A DNA stretch of 64,000 nucleotides from Microthyrium microscopicum. Lineage: Eukaryota > Ascomycota > Dothideomycetes > Microthyriales > Microthyriaceae. Where the stretch lies: NCBI GenBank assembly GCA_010405405.1, contig MU004238.1:135530-199529 (forward strand), given 5' to 3'. The notes beneath the pieces were generated by a model. It ran no database searches. It worked only from the letters and a program-made list of their open reading frames with translations, and was not told the origin of the DNA. Below are positions 1 to 12,635 of the stretch, piece after piece. How positions within the stretch are numbered: position 1 is the stretch's first letter; the number at the start of each line of letters is the position of its first letter. The position numbers were made by a program, and so were the translations under genes.

Positions 1-1909
1 CTGAGTCGAGGCGGCGATCGTCTTGGTAAAACATGTCTTTGAGGAGAGATTGTTCTTGCTTCCAGGCATTGGACTCTACTAGAGCGGTGGCTAGAGGACG
101 GCTGTTGAGGATACGGAAGAAAGAAGCTAAGGGAAGCTTCTTTTTCAGACTGCTGAGTACGAACAGCACTAGGTCTGTATCTCCAGATTGTATGGCTTTA
201 TCTAGTGCAATTATATCTTCCTTCATGTTGAGGAGTAGAGGCACTTGCTTGCCAGCTCTTGGTTCGCAATTAAGAAGATCGGTTGCCAGTCGAGTTCGAC
301 CTTCGTCGAAGGCAGCGTGGGCGATTTCCTCAAATGAGATTCCGCGTCTCCCCTTTAATCGCTGAACGATCGTTCTGCATATCATCTCTTCTGTGTCGCT
401 TGATGCCCGAACCTTTTGACATGCCCAATGGACATATATTCGATCTGTGGGTAGTTGGAGGTAGTCGGAAATTTTAAGAGCAAGAAGATATTCTTGCCGG
501 TTTATTAGTCGTTGTATAAGTCGCTCAGGGGTAAGTCGTAAGTATTGGTCGAGTGATATTGGAAGGCCAATCTTGTAGAACCGCACTCCGTTCAGTACAC
601 GGAGCGTCTCTGTCATGTCGACAAAGTCGTCGCTGCTGTAAAAATCCAGGACAGATTTACCAAAGGATGCTGCTTTCAGTAATTGTTTCTGCCAATATAT
701 GTTGTATTCGTGGCCGGCTGCTCTAATGCAGGTATCTACAGCTTCGTCTAAGTTTTGTCGTATTATCTGGATGTTGTCGTCTGCTTTCGGTGACTTCTTC
801 TCCAGCTGGTCAACAGCATCTAAAAGAATCGATGCTGGAGATGTCGACCCAAGACGGAATGTTTCCAGAGTTACATCTGTGTATGATTAGTCTCACAATT
901 CACCATTCTCTTGGGATCACTTACCCGGGACCCTCTGCAGAAATTCACAAACATCATTAGTAACCAGCCGTAGCCCATCAATATCCGGCAAAACAGCTAC
1001 CCACCCATCATAATAATACTTGCTCGCTTCCCCATTCGGTCCTATCAAATGCACCTCATCCTCCCACGCCAGCGCTACAGCATCGTTCCCACACCATTGC
1101 AAGTCCTTCGGCACACTCTTCACTTTCGAGTCATACTCGCTCAGCCGATTCTGGAAATCGCTGCTCACGACCCAAACCTTGCCATCGTCCGTGTAAAGCG
1201 CCACCAGCCTTCCATTCGGGCTCACGGCTACATGTCTAAACGGGCCGGCATCCAGTCCCCTATCCTCACACTCGCTTGAGTCCACCACATATATGCTCTT
1301 CCCCACCGCCAGTAGCACCTCGACGCTGCGACTCAGGCTGTCTGCGGGTGCGATCAGTGCCCAACTGTGTACCGTCTCGTTTGGCGCACTCGCCAGCACT
1401 TTCGGCCGTGGCTCTGAATAGCTCGCCACCGATACCAACCGCCCACTGCCCAGCAGCGCAACAAACCCACCACTCCAGAAACGTGCGCTCAAAACTCCAT
1501 GCTCCTCCGCCTCGGCGCCTAGACTGAACGGGCTGAAATCGCCGCCCAGTAAACCATCATACACACGACACCCCCCATCTTCCCCAACGACTACGAGCTG
1601 CTCAGAGTCACTCCATCCAAGCGCGCACACGCGTGATCTATCCCATGGCAATCGCGTAAGCAGCGCCCCAGCGCAAGAGTATATATCGATGGTAGGTTTA
1701 GTATTCGCGGTCGCAGCAGTGCGCAAGGGAGTAAGGCGGTTTTCGGAGGTGTCGCGAACGACGGCAATGGCGCCAGCGCATGGGGCCGCGGCGATGAGGT
1801 AGTTTGCGAGCTCGAGATCTGGGTCGAAGACGGCGGTATAGAGGGGGATTTTGCGGTAGAAGCGGGAGCCGAGCTTTTCCCAGTTGGCGGTTGGTTTGGG
1901 GATATCCAT
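1..1909 (-). CDS. VPS16: VPS16, HOPS/CORVET subunit (3' end beyond window)
   Basis: This encodes the vacuolar protein sorting subunit Vps16, a core component of the HOPS and CORVET tethering complexes that act in endosome and vacuole fusion. Exon 1 runs 1909-925 and encodes about 328 residues of an N-terminal beta-propeller, starting MDIPKPTANWEKLGSRFY. A 48-bp intron (924-877, GTAAGTG...CACAG) leads into exon 2 (876-1), which encodes the alpha-solenoid (for example RLGSTSPASILLDAVDQLE and CRTIVQRLKGRRGISFEEIA). About 620 residues are visible; family members are usually about 800-850 residues, so the C-terminal quarter lies left of the window. The start ATG is the first in frame and fits the family N-terminus. 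The gene diverges from the P450 gene. Family recognition is from remembered sequence pattern. Confidence 0.93.
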
Positions 1910-2618
1910 GGTTGTTATGGAACGGCGGAGCTCTCAGGAGGGTAGGTGTATGATCGTTTGAAGCATCGTTTACGTATATAAGACGCGGATTAGGAGATGG
2001 GGATGTGGTGGTTGGGAACGATGAATGGCAGGAGCTTGTGAGCTCAGAGTAGGAAGTGGAGGAAGCTTGGACCTCTCGCAAGGCTGGAGCCTTATACTTT
2101 GCTAATAAGCATACATAACACCTACGATCCATTAAATGATGTTAAGAAAGGACACGAGAAATCAGGCGCCGAGGCATGAAGCGAACGAAAAAGGGGAAAA
2201 GACGCCTCCATTGTCGACAAACGGAGGGGAATCGGGCTTTCATCGTTAACAGAATTGAGCTAGTAGCAGCACGCGCATACACTTCTTGCCTTTTTCGTAA
2301 GAACTAACAACGGTCAAATGGCTGGAAATTGCGGGGAAGAGCTAAAGGAATCAAGGATGGAAGAGCTACGACAGCGCGTCGTTTCCCCGTGGAGAACTTA
2401 GCTGTAAAGTCGTTGTTTACCAGGTAGGTTTGGAAGGTTGGAAGTCTTTTGCCGTGGCCTTAACGTTGAAATCACCAGTTCAGGGTATTCCTTTCCCGTC
2501 GTTATTCCGCTCAATATCAAAATTAGTTCATTATGGGGATAATAGTACATAATATAAGGTCACGGGCAGCTGCTGCCTTAGTGAACGACAAAGGCTAATC
2601 ATAACGACTCATTTCAAA
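1910..2618. promoter_or_regulatory. Divergent intergenic region VPS16 / P450
   Basis: These 709 bp separate the divergent VPS16 and P450 start codons and presumably hold both promoters. A TATA-like run (ataatataa) lies about 70 bp before the P450 ATG. No credible coding sequence is seen; the open frames here are short and have no family resemblance. Confidence 0.5.
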
Positions 2619-4278
2619 ATGAAGCTCTCCGAGAGTCTTCTAGACTACGTTACGTTTGCAAATATCTTTCTTGCTATTGTCACATTAATTTCCTACAAAA
2701 TCGTAGCTCAAATTGTCTATTATCGCTTCTTCTCGCCCCTTCGAGTATTCCCCGGTCCATTTTGGGGAAGTGTCACAAGGCTGTGGTTAGGATGGCATTG
2801 CTGGCGCCAGACAGAGTTGCAAGTCGTGAAGAAACTCCATGAGAAATATGGTTCGTTCTGACAACACTTACTACAGCTATATTCTACTAACATCTCAATA
2901 ATAGGCCCTGTTCTTCGTCTCACCCCAACGCTCCTCCTCGTCAGTGATTCAGCAAAGATGCCAGAGATCTACCACCGTCAAGCTAACAAAACCGATCACT
3001 ACGTAACCGGCTCATGTGGAACAGTCGAGGCAGTCTTCAACATGAAAGAGCACAAAGCCCACGCACGCTTTCGCAAAGTTGCAGCTGGCCCATATAGCTT
3101 CTCCAACATCAAGAAGATGGAGGGTCTGATAGATACACGAATGGAAGAGTGGGCAGACTCAATAGCCTCCCGCTTCGTCAAGTCAGGCGAAGCATTCGAT
3201 CTATGCGACTGGGCTGTTTTCATGGCCTACGACATTGTGAGCGAGATTGGTTTCGGCAAGCCATTTGGATTCGTCCCCGCTGGCACTGATATAGGCGGTC
3301 TGATCCAAGGTTTCCACGATGGTATGACTGCGTTTGGCCTGATGGCGCGATTTCATCCCTTTGTCACTTGGATCAAGACTACACCGCTGGCGAGCATGTT
3401 TATTGCAACGCCAGAGGATGACTCTGGTATTGGCGTGCTCATGCGCTACAGAGACAAACTGTTCAACGAGCGTGTGGAGGATACCAAAGCCGGAAAGACA
3501 GGTGATCGCGTAGATCTGTTGCAAACCTTCATTGATGCACGAGAAGATGACGGGCAACCACTGTCCGCGGACTACATCAAGGCCGAAATCCTCCTCGTCT
3601 TACTCGCTGGCGCCGACACGACAGGGACAACTTTTCAAGCAATGTTCTACTACATCATGTCCACGCCACGAGTATACTCGCGAATGATAACCGAAGTCGA
3701 CACTGCTACAAAAGCCGGCAAACTGAGTCTTCCAGTCCCACAGTACGACGAAGTAGTCGAGAACTGCCCCTACTATGTCGCTTGCGTTCGCGAATCCATG
3801 CGTCTTTGCCCAGCAGCACCCAATATTTTCCCGCGCTTTGTCTCAGCTCCAGGCATTGACTTATTTGGAAAGTTCGCACCGCCTGGGACGGAAATTACCT
3901 GCAATCCCTACTTCCTCCACCGCGACAAGAACTTGTATGGTGAAGATGCAGAAGAGTTCAAACCGGAGAGATGGCTGGAGAATGAGAAACGGACGCGTGA
4001 GTTGCTTAAGTATAACTTCGCCTTTGGCTACGGTCCACGGATCTGTCTGGGCAAGGATATTGCGCTTGTTGAGTTATTCAAGGGCCCATTGCATGTAAGT
4101 TGAAATAGCGCCTGCAAAAAACAAGGAACATACGCTAACCGCTTCGTTACAGTTCTTCCGGATGTTTGATGCTGAGCTTGTGGATGAGAAGAAGAGAGGA
4201 CAGTTTGTTGTTCATGGAGGAGTAGGCTTTTGGGAGGACATGCGAGTCACAGTGAAGAGAAGATCAGTCGCGAAGTGA
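2619..4278 (+). CDS. Cytochrome P450 monooxygenase (pisatin demethylase-like group)
   Basis: Three exons (2619-2850, 2905-4094, 4153-4278) encode a 515-residue microsomal P450. Residues 8-34 form an N-terminal membrane anchor followed by the proline-rich hinge (FPGPFWG). The I-helix oxygen-binding motif AGADTTGT lies near residue 311, the ExxR motif (ESMRL) near 373, and the haem-binding loop FGYGPRICLG near 452-461 with the proximal Cys at about 458. All canonical elements are present, so the enzyme should be active. The sequence around the haem loop (HRDKNLYGEDAEEFKPERW) resembles the pisatin demethylase / benzoate hydroxylase-like groups, but the substrate cannot be deduced. Introns are 54 and 58 bp with good branch points, and the three exons keep the frame exactly (516 codons including stop). 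No other biosynthetic gene is adjacent, so it is probably a stand-alone detoxification or catabolic enzyme. Confidence 0.92.
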
Positions 4279-4738
4279 ATCTCTGCATACTACACTTATG
4301 TTGTATATCTCATCATGAGTTACGAATCCTATTCGCGATGGAGTTATCGGCAAGGCGACACAGGTGTTGGTTGATGCTAAAATTGCAGTGCAAGTTTACC
4401 GCAATGCACACAGGATCATGGCCGAGGTCAAGAAGCGGTCGGCAGGATGATATCTGTCACGTAAAAACAGCTGTAGAACATCGAATAAGATGGGAACCAA
4501 AAAGCACGTTCATAAGGTGCGGTGGTAGACATACACCCGAGGGCAGTATACAATTCATTCTGTCCCTCAATTGATAGCATAATATGAACAAAAACAATCA
4601 ATTCATACCTATATATATATTTCCATTTCCAACCAGCCACCAAATAACAAACACAAGGGGTATCATAGCACATCATAAAAACAATAGAAAACATCATTGC
4701 CACGCCTAGCTTCCCATGCCGAGTCTGGTTTCACACGC
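4279..4738. other. Intergenic, convergent 3' ends
   Basis: This is the 460-bp spacer between the converging P450 and Zn2Cys6 regulator genes. It holds both 3' UTRs. A TA-rich run (tatatatatat) lies near 4610. No gene is seen. Confidence 0.5.
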
Positions 4739-7700
4739 CTAGTTTCCACCATCCGGCGGAGCAAGCGTATCCAGCAGATCCATCCCGTTCAGCGCAGGTC
4801 CAAAGTGAGTTCCAGTGACATCAGCCCCTTGGTGCAGAAACAAGTCGTTGAAGTTGCCGGTGATCCAATTACTAGAGATGTTGTCCATCATGAACGCGCC
4901 AGATGTATCGTCCATGGAATTAGGATCAGTATAGTCGAAATGGCCATCGGCTGCGTATACACCTGGGGGTGGCATAACAGAATGGAGGGTTGGGTTGTAT
5001 TCGTCGACGCTGAATGGAAGAATGTTGTTGTTGGAAGTTGTGAAATCGCCTGGTGTGAGATGGCTCATGTCTAAAGACATGTCGTTGGGATTTGGGATCG
5101 CAGGTCCCGGAAGAGAGATGGGGTGGCTGCGAGGCAGCATGCCTGGATTCGGCGTTCGCGCACCGCTTAGGCTGGGACTATCTTGACGTGATGGCTGGTT
5201 GGCGGTAACGCGAATGAGCTTTGTACGGACACGCTTCAGGACTGACTTGCACATTGCCGCGAACTGGTTGGAAATGTGCACGTCGTCTACGTTACAGTTG
5301 ATGAGAGCTTCCATGGCGCGGTCGGCCAAGTTAAAGAGATCGTTCATTTCAGCCTCGTAAGCACCAAAGAATACGGCCTAAAAGATAATTAGTACATGAA
5401 AACGTAACGTCCTAAATGGCTAGGTAGTGGTGAACAAGGTGACTAGCCGTATTCCCAGCAGGTTCGCGCCTCCTATGGGCTATGTTCTAACATCGAGTGC
5501 TTTATTTCTCAAAAACGTAACAATTTCTTGGTCATCTTGATGGGAAATAAAGCATCTTGCATTGAGTAGCATTGATAGGAGCCATAGCCGCTGATGGGAG
5601 TGTGCCAGTCTATTTTGCCAGTCCGATGGGTTGCGTTACATACCTTGCATAGAATCACTTGAACGGAAATGATACGAGAATAGGTTCGAACTGGAATGTG
5701 CTTCAGCACGTCGCCAGGAAGCAGATCTTCCACTACAATGCGAAGAACCTTGCGACTTGCTTCGAGGACTTGGTCAATGTACTTTCGGTCTTCACCACAC
5801 CACTTCCTTAGCACCGAAGGCGGAATTGGTTGAGATTTGGAGGAGGATGTTTTTCCATTCCCGTTGACGCCGTTGAGACTGGCGTGACGAGCTGGTGGCG
5901 TGTTGCTGATGCATCGATCAAGGACGGCTTGAATCGCTAGGGAGTTGAGGTGAACGCGAGCACATTCGTATTCAATTCGTAGAATATGACACATGCGAGG
6001 ATTGATGTAGTTGTTGTCGGCAATGCACTCTTCGAAGTCCTTTTGCCATCTGTTCAGAGGCTCATGGAATAGATCGATCATGCTCGCATATCGTCCATCT
6101 TTCACTAGTTGTCGGGACGTTTCACCATTGTAGAAAAGCTCCTGGTTTCCAGATCGGAGAATGGCAGCAATCTCCTGCCAAAAATACATGAGAACTTGAT
6201 CGGGATCCCGATAATCCTTGTATGACGTGCCCGGCGAGGAACCTGGAGTCAAGCCTGGTGAAGTAACTCCATTGAACTCGTTGAGCAGACTCTTGATGCG
6301 TTCTTCTGCTCCAGTCTTGGAGGACAATGCTTCAGTATATCCTGTTGGAAGTTGATTTATGAACTCTAATCGGCCTGCAAGTTGAATAAAATAGACGGGA
6401 AGCAGCTCTCGGAGGTACTTCTTCCGGATCCAAAAGCCTTCTAGTTTGACTCGAGGAACAGTCGGATTGTTCTCGCTGTACTTCTCCAATGTTGTTTCGT
6501 CAAACACGCCAATCTCCATAGCAAGAGCAATGGCGGTATTGAGAAGCATCCATGACATCCGATCGCTTCGCCACAGGGGCTCAAGCCAGCTTGCCTTCCG
6601 CTCATTACCAGTTCCATTGAGAAGCATAGTTGACATATCATGATCGTCATTGTCAATGGGTACTCCATCTGGAAGCATAAAGTCTTCATCATCACTTTCT
6701 GGTGGAAAATGTAGAGCTCGAGGGTTCCACTCCGTAAGCAGAATCAAGGCCTCGATGGTGCCTATTGTTCGCATGCCTTGGTAGCCAGTCTTGGTGACAC
6801 CTTCAGAATCAGCTCCGGCACCACAAAGACCACCGCCAAACTGTTCTTGTGCAAGCCAAAGACGCCCCAACATCTTGTACAGCTCTGACCATAGCTTATC
6901 GTGGATCTTGGATGCACGAGTATGTGCAGCTGGTCCCTCAAGTTTCATGTATCTTGATGAAATACAGAGAATGGTAACCAGTAATACGCGCTCTTGTTCG
7001 AGCAGAAGAACTTGCTTCTCAGGCTCGTTGTATTCTGGAAGTCCAACTGGAGTCAGAGGGTACATATGACGATAAAAATAGTCAATGTACGCAATGCCTT
7101 CTTTGGCTTTGAACCAGCCACTTCGAACAAATTTGAGCCTCTTCCATGTTGCAAGCAATCGTTCAGATGTTGCATTTTGCGATGGACGGCTGGTCATTTG
7201 GGGATCAAGGGGGACTTGGTTTGACTGCTGATAGTCCGTCGTATCAGTGGTATCATTAGCCTGCTGTTCAGCAGCACGAATAAGCATGCCCATCATGTTG
7301 TCACGCGAATACATATCATGGTGCTGTAGTGTGGCAACTGAACGATCCTCCTCTTCCGACGGTAGAAGTCTAGGAATATGACCAGCTTGAGCAGCTCCAG
7401 GTGTCTGGCCATAACCATCACCGCCGCTGTTATAACCAGCAGTAGCAGGATAGCTTGTAGGTATAACCGTGGCGTATGGCCCTCGAGTTCGGGTGCTGGC
7501 AGTCAACGGTCCTGGGCCGTCAAATTCATATGCTGGATCATAGCCAATTGCGCCATCAACGGCACCATCAATGGAAGTCTTCACAGGAAAGCTGCGTCGT
7601 ACACGCTTGTTTCTTCCACCAGCTTGTGGATCAACCGAGGGCGAGGAATAAGGAGGATCGTTGTACGACGGATCCCAGCCATCCACACTATCTTCTTGCA

Positions 7701-7947
7701 TATCGCCATCTTCCTTCGTGCGCTTCCGTCGTGTCTCAGAGAAGAGACATTGTTTTTGCTCTCTACGGCATCGATTACATGGTGGACCAGCTGGATGGTC
7801 GACATCACCAGTGCCCATTACACATCGTACTTTGCGGGACCGACAGCCTTCACAGGCTTGGTATGCGCGCGAGTGGGCGCTATTCTTGCTTGCATCTCCG
7901 TTGGCGGCGGGCGAGTCGGAGGGCGGAGAGACAGCAGGCAGGGCCAT
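4739..7947 (-). CDS. Zn2Cys6 fungal transcription factor
   Basis: This encodes a 980-residue nuclear regulator. Exon 1 (7947-5644) carries a Zn2Cys6 binuclear cluster at about residues 32-70, with spacing C-X2-C-X6-C-X14-C-X2-C-X6-C (ACEGCRSRKVRC, then PPCNRCRREQKQC) followed by a basic TRRKR linker. A long low-complexity stretch and the fungal-specific middle homology region (about 270-770) follow. A 266-bp intron (5643-5378) is inferred because exon 2 (5377-4739, AVFFGAYEAEMNDLFNLADR) restores the helical C-terminal part and a Pro/Asn-rich tail typical of activation domains. That intron is much longer than its neighbours, so an additional small exon cannot be excluded. The target genes are unknown. 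The neighbouring P450 is convergent, so co-regulation is only a possibility. Confidence 0.88.
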
Positions 7948-8746
7948 AGTGGACCGATACGATGGGCGTAGGTATGTAGAGTGAATTGATTATTGAAAGA
8001 ATGGGGCGGCTTGGAACGGTTGCAGGCGGCAGATTGGAGTGAAACGGCTGCTTCGGGAGTGTAGCTTTGAACCGCGGTTGGGATGGACAAGGCTGACGCC
8101 CGCCGGGAATGTGATTGGGCTACGAGATGAGAATTTGCAGCAGCAGAGAAGGTAAGACACTGATGATTCTTGGGAACAGTTTGGCTGGAATGGGATATTC
8201 GGAACTTGAAGAGGAGGAGTGTGGTGGTTGAGTGACTCTGCACTCGTTGGTCACGGTCCCACTCCAAGAAAGGCTGCCACCCTCCACTGCAAGAACCTTC
8301 CTCTTTGGGATCTTGCATGGCAAAGACTTCCTTGATCAACTGCACTCCATCAATAACAAGTACATCTGGAATCATATTTCGCAGCGATTCGATATCATCA
8401 TCGCAATGCAAAGCACTCCATCAATCATGGTGGACACATTTCGAATTTCGGCTCATTCAGCCTCGACCTTCCATACGCCAGCGCAGTCCAATCCAATCTA
8501 ATCCTACAAGCATACAATCGTACACTCTATCTATAAACAGGGGTATTCTACAAAAAACACAACCGACAGTATCCCTTGACATGGCCACATACATCCATAC
8601 ATAGCCAGCAACGCCATACAGCTGTCAAACTCCAACACCTATACCATACATATCATCGTATCAAACATAGCAATCATCACCACTTTTGGAGTCTTCATCA
8701 GATTCGTTCATCCTCACCAGACTCGGATCTGAGGCACAAAAGCTTC
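7948..8746. promoter_or_regulatory. Promoter/5' leader of the Zn2Cys6 gene
   Basis: These 799 bp lie between the regulator start and the stop of the upstream same-strand gene. The region must contain the promoter and 5' leader of the regulator and the 3' UTR of the next gene. Several short minus-strand open frames begin with ATG and could act as upstream ORFs, but none resembles a protein. No gene is called. Confidence 0.4.
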
Positions 8747-10430
8747 CTACAGCTCCCGTTCCACGATCTTACTATCCAGTATCTCAGACGGAATCCTCCC
8801 ACCCTTTGGAAACGGCACTTCCGTTCCTGGATGCTGCATGTACTGCTGAGGAGTTTCGCGACCACCGTTTTCAGCGTTGCTATACCGCATGTGCATACCT
8901 GCTACGCCCTGGCCGTTGGAAAAGCTTGGTCGATGCGTGCCACCGCGACTACCAGATCGGCTTCCTGATCGCACGCCATTCTGCATGTATCGATCCATTT
9001 GCGCATGGTCCAGACGACTTGCTTGATTGCCGACCCAGCTTTCTACAGTCCGGAAACGTGGCTGACTGGATGCAGTGGTTGCAACGCTGTAGCGAGATGT
9101 TTCTTGGCCGGGTGTGTGTGGTGCCTGAGAATTCGTCCAGCTGAAGCGTGATGCTTGATTTGGCTGGCGGTAATGATGCTCGTCTAGTGGCGAGACAGAG
9201 GAAACCGTTGAGCGGCGTTTATGCTGGCCGGAGGGTGCACGATGTCCTTCGATGGGAAATTCATCGGAAGCTAAACTTGATCGTCTAGGCCGTTGCAGGA
9301 TGAACTCTTCCCCGCTGAGCGATTCGTTATACAGTACGCTCTGCCCCGCCAATGGAGATGCGCTCACTGCGCGGTTAGGAGGTGGGAATGGGCTACGGCT
9401 TGGTGTTTGCGCGCCGCTGAGTATTGAACGCCTGCTAGTCGCTGGATCGGGGCGCATGTAGACGGGCGATGGCTTGTAGAGAAGCGAGCCAGAGGAAGAA
9501 CTTGCTTCCCAGGTAGGTTTATCGAGTGTTGTGCTGTATTCATTGTTCCAGGGCGCTTCCCTTTGCACGGAGAGATATTCACGTGCCGTTGGAGGTTCGT
9601 TGAGAGGATCTTTCTTCCGGCTTAGGAAGCCGAACATTGGCTTTCCTTTTCGGTATCGGTATATCATGAAGATCACAAAGGACAGAATAGCAAATCCGCC
9701 TGATGCTAGATTAGTTGGAGGTTTAGTATGGTTGCGCGAACTACTTACCGACTGATACCATGACGATGAGAATCGTCTGGGTCATCCGAGTCGAGTTTTG
9801 ACCATTGTAAGGCTTTGATAACATTCCAGAGCCGTCAGCGGGAACTGGATCGGAAGAAATTGTTGTGCCAGTGTCCAGTGGCGTTGTGTTTGGATCAGAA
9901 GGGGGTGAAGTTGTGGGGTCGGAGGTAACCTGCGCGCTTCTTGCGACGATCGGGACATATTCGCTGGCCTATGGGAACATTTGTTAGCAGTTGAAGAGGT
10001 TTGTTGTTATGATTTGAAGGCGTCAACGTTAAGAGGTGATGGATCGGACATACCAAGGAAGCCGGCTCACTGCCAACAATTGTCGCCAATTGCACAACTG
10101 GCGCCATAATCTGTCGCTGTCAGCATCCGGTCGTTCAATATTATCGAGGGGTTTGTTTTGATGGTGGGTGTGGGTAGAAGAGGGTGGACATACTCTTCTT
10201 GACCTCCGCACTTGCCTCTCTCTTGGTTCAGAGTGCAGTTGCTCCACGATACCACGTTGCGCTAATCCACGTTCCAACACGCCTCTACTAGCAGTGACCA
10301 CAGACGAGACCGACATTCTCCTTCTCTTATATGGTCTCATGTTGCCCTCCATTCTTTCCTTCTTTCCTCCTATACTTGACAGGCTGGACAACGTCGATCC
10401 AGAGCTGATGCCGAGTGGGTTGTTTCCCAA
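8747..10430 (-). CDS. Single-pass membrane protein with Ser/Arg-rich cytoplasmic tail, function unknown
   Basis: Four exons (10430-10194, 10110-10054, 9968-9749, 9705-8747) join in frame to 490 residues; introns are 83, 85 and 43 bp. The N-terminal ~98 residues are basic. They are followed by a Thr/Ser/Pro-rich stretch of about 60 residues, one hydrophobic segment at about residues 160-190 (ILIVMVSVASGGFAILSFVI) and a basic stop-transfer signal (YRYRKGKP). The ~300-residue tail is rich in Ser, Arg and Pro. The layout (Ser/Thr-rich ectodomain, one TM, disordered tail) recalls fungal cell-wall stress sensors, but no cysteine-rich or WSC domain is present and no signal peptide is evident. I therefore leave the function open. 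The start is the first ATG of a continuous frame; internal Met residues at 37 or 100 are possible alternatives. Confidence 0.65.
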
Positions 10431-12462
10431 AGAGACGGATCTCTGAAATCCGCCGCTTTAATTTCACCGAGCAATGCACATTGAACCAGGCCAGTAGCTC
10501 CTCTTCTACTATCTTTACTTCCAGTAAGAAGGGCAAAGAGCAAAAGTCCAGTCGTTGTGGTATGTTGAAATGAAAGTGCCAGAGAGAGTGTGAGTTGTAT
10601 CTAGCAAAGTTATAAAGGCACGGGAGATGGAAACGAAGGACGGCGCTATATCCAAGATAATGCAGAACCGGCTGCTGTGTATGGACAGAAAGACAAAAGG
10701 ATAGAAAACGAAAGAGAGTATGGTTGGAGGAGAGAGGGTTGCACAATTGGAATGACAGGTCTGAGCGGAAGAGGGGAGGCGGAAATTGGGATGTGAAAGT
10801 TGTTCAAAGGAGAGACAAAGTTTGGAAAAGGTTGTTAACGCATGGATGATTGTTATTTGAAGCATTAACTGTGTAGTTTTAACCTACCAGGAACAACTGA
10901 CAGAAATCTCTAGGCGGAACTTGTAGGGTACTACATGTCAAAAAGTGTGTAGTATCTAGAGTATGTAGTGTCTCGCCGAGCCCGTGATGCTGGGCTTGTT
11001 ACAGTTGTTCTTCAGTCAGGCACTGTGCGTCTCGTCAATGCCCCGCCTGCCGTTTCAACATGGGGAGATCCGCTGCTGTTATTTGTCCAAGTTGCGAGAT
11101 CTGAGGATCGTTACCAAGATTTCAGTCTATGGCTGCCTCCAGCTGAACGATTACTGCGTGATCGATTGTTCCCAGCGACTTCTCCGTTCTAGAAAAGTCT
11201 CCCCTTGCACTTGCCTCATCGTTACATGTTTGGCATTCTAAAAATTATGTGGGACCATCTGACCAAGATTTGAATTGCGATCACGCGATGTATAATGGAT
11301 TCAAGATGTTTGTGGTTGGCGGATAGAAGCCTACGAGGGAAAAAGGAGGTGTTCCTTCTTTGGAGAAGAGGATCTTAACAAGACTCGGACTAAGGTTTGA
11401 AAATAACCACACTCCCTGTCACCTCGTCCATATTTGACATCTCCCTGTCTAGTCCATAAACATTCATAGTCAAGAGACTTCATCCAAGCCTTGGTGAAGT
11501 GGATTGTTTTCGGCAATTATTGCTCAGTAAATGTTTAAGGCACTCTGGCACCCACTGCCCAGTGTCCTCTGGTCGAAATTCAGCAGGTCGTAAGCTTGCA
11601 AACTAGGCAGTAAAGAACATTATCAGTGCTCACTGCTATAGCCAAGAAACGCGGCCAAATCATTCGTACAATGCCCTGTGTCGTCTCATAGAAGGGTTGG
11701 CAGTTTTCGCCTCTCCCACCGTCTTATGACGATTTCTAATATCTAGCTCTTGGACCACCGAGACCGAGATAAATGAATAACAGGAACGAGCTAGTGATTT
11801 AAGCAATGCTATTAAGAAAGATCAAAATCTCTGGCAATGCAATTCGATATCATGTCATCCAGACTTTGTTCCTGCATTAGCTGACGCAGCTTATTTTTCT
11901 TACGTATACCTCAGACAATTTGAATGGATGTTGAGTGGGTGCGGAGGGAAACCTTTTATTAAACACCAAATATTTCAAGTTCTGAGCATTAAGACCGAGA
12001 GGTATGAATCGTTTACCTTATTGGGATGTACTAAGGTTGTTATCACTGAGCCGGCTGTGGCCATGGAAACATTGCGCAAGAGAAACGAATGACAAGTAAG
12101 AGTACATCTCGTGAACAACCGGTATTACCGAGCTGAATCTTCACATGCAGCTCCTCTACGGGCATGCTGGTATAGTTTGTTGGTATAATTTTGGAGTTAT
12201 TTGACCGTCTTTCTGTCTACTTCTCATTCAATTCGCTTTGGTGACAAGCTTAAAACATGCTATTTATGTCTAAAAATCAATGCGAGCAACTTCTAATGCT
12301 AGGAAGGGGGGTAGTCAATCTCACAAGGTCAAAAAACAAATTGATAGCTATTGCAATCGAACCTGTGACCTTTGAATGGAGTGCTCGTCCAAAAAGGGAA
12401 TCTCACGATGTAATAAAAAAAAGTGGGGAACAAAAAATACAACTCCCGGCCACTGGCTATGG

Positions 12463-12490
12463 AAGTCGTAATAAAAGTCTATTACGACTT
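12463..12490. repeat. Perfect 10-bp inverted repeat, 8-nt loop
   Basis: The arm AAGTCGTAAT (12463-12472) is followed by an 8-nt loop and the exact reverse complement ATTACGACTT (12481-12490), then a T-run. It sits in non-coding sequence. It might be a remnant of a small transposon or simply a hairpin; nothing nearby decides this. Confidence 0.7.
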
Positions 12491-12523
12491 TTTGGTCAAC
12501 TGTGTTGGAGAGGCAGTTATTTA

Positions 12524-12635
12524 CTCCCTACATCATTACCCGTTTGACTTCGATAATGACTGATGTGGTTTGTTTAGTCACTGTGTATAGAGGTCTGCTC
12601 CCTTCATCATTACCCGTGCCGCGGTAATGACTGAT
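12524..12635. repeat. Two diverged copies of a ~40-bp motif, 74 bp apart
   Basis: Both copies share CTCCCTWCATCATTACCCGT at the left (12524-12543 and 12598-12617) and TAATGACTGAT at the right (12554-12564 and 12625-12635). Within each copy TCATTACC and (G)TAATGA face each other as short inverted arms. The arrangement suggests a small duplicated element or a decayed transposon end. No coding sequence accompanies it. Confidence 0.6.

Noticed and set aside
33-890. Plus-strand open frames in the first kilobase
   Set aside because: They mirror exon 2 of VPS16, whose minus-strand translation is clearly conserved.
2619-7947. P450 plus Zn2Cys6 regulator as a secondary-metabolite cluster
   Set aside because: No backbone synthase, transporter or tailoring genes are adjacent; flanking genes are housekeeping.
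12257-12547. 96-codon plus-strand frame in the gene desert
   Set aside because: Covers the inverted repeat and is not protein-like.
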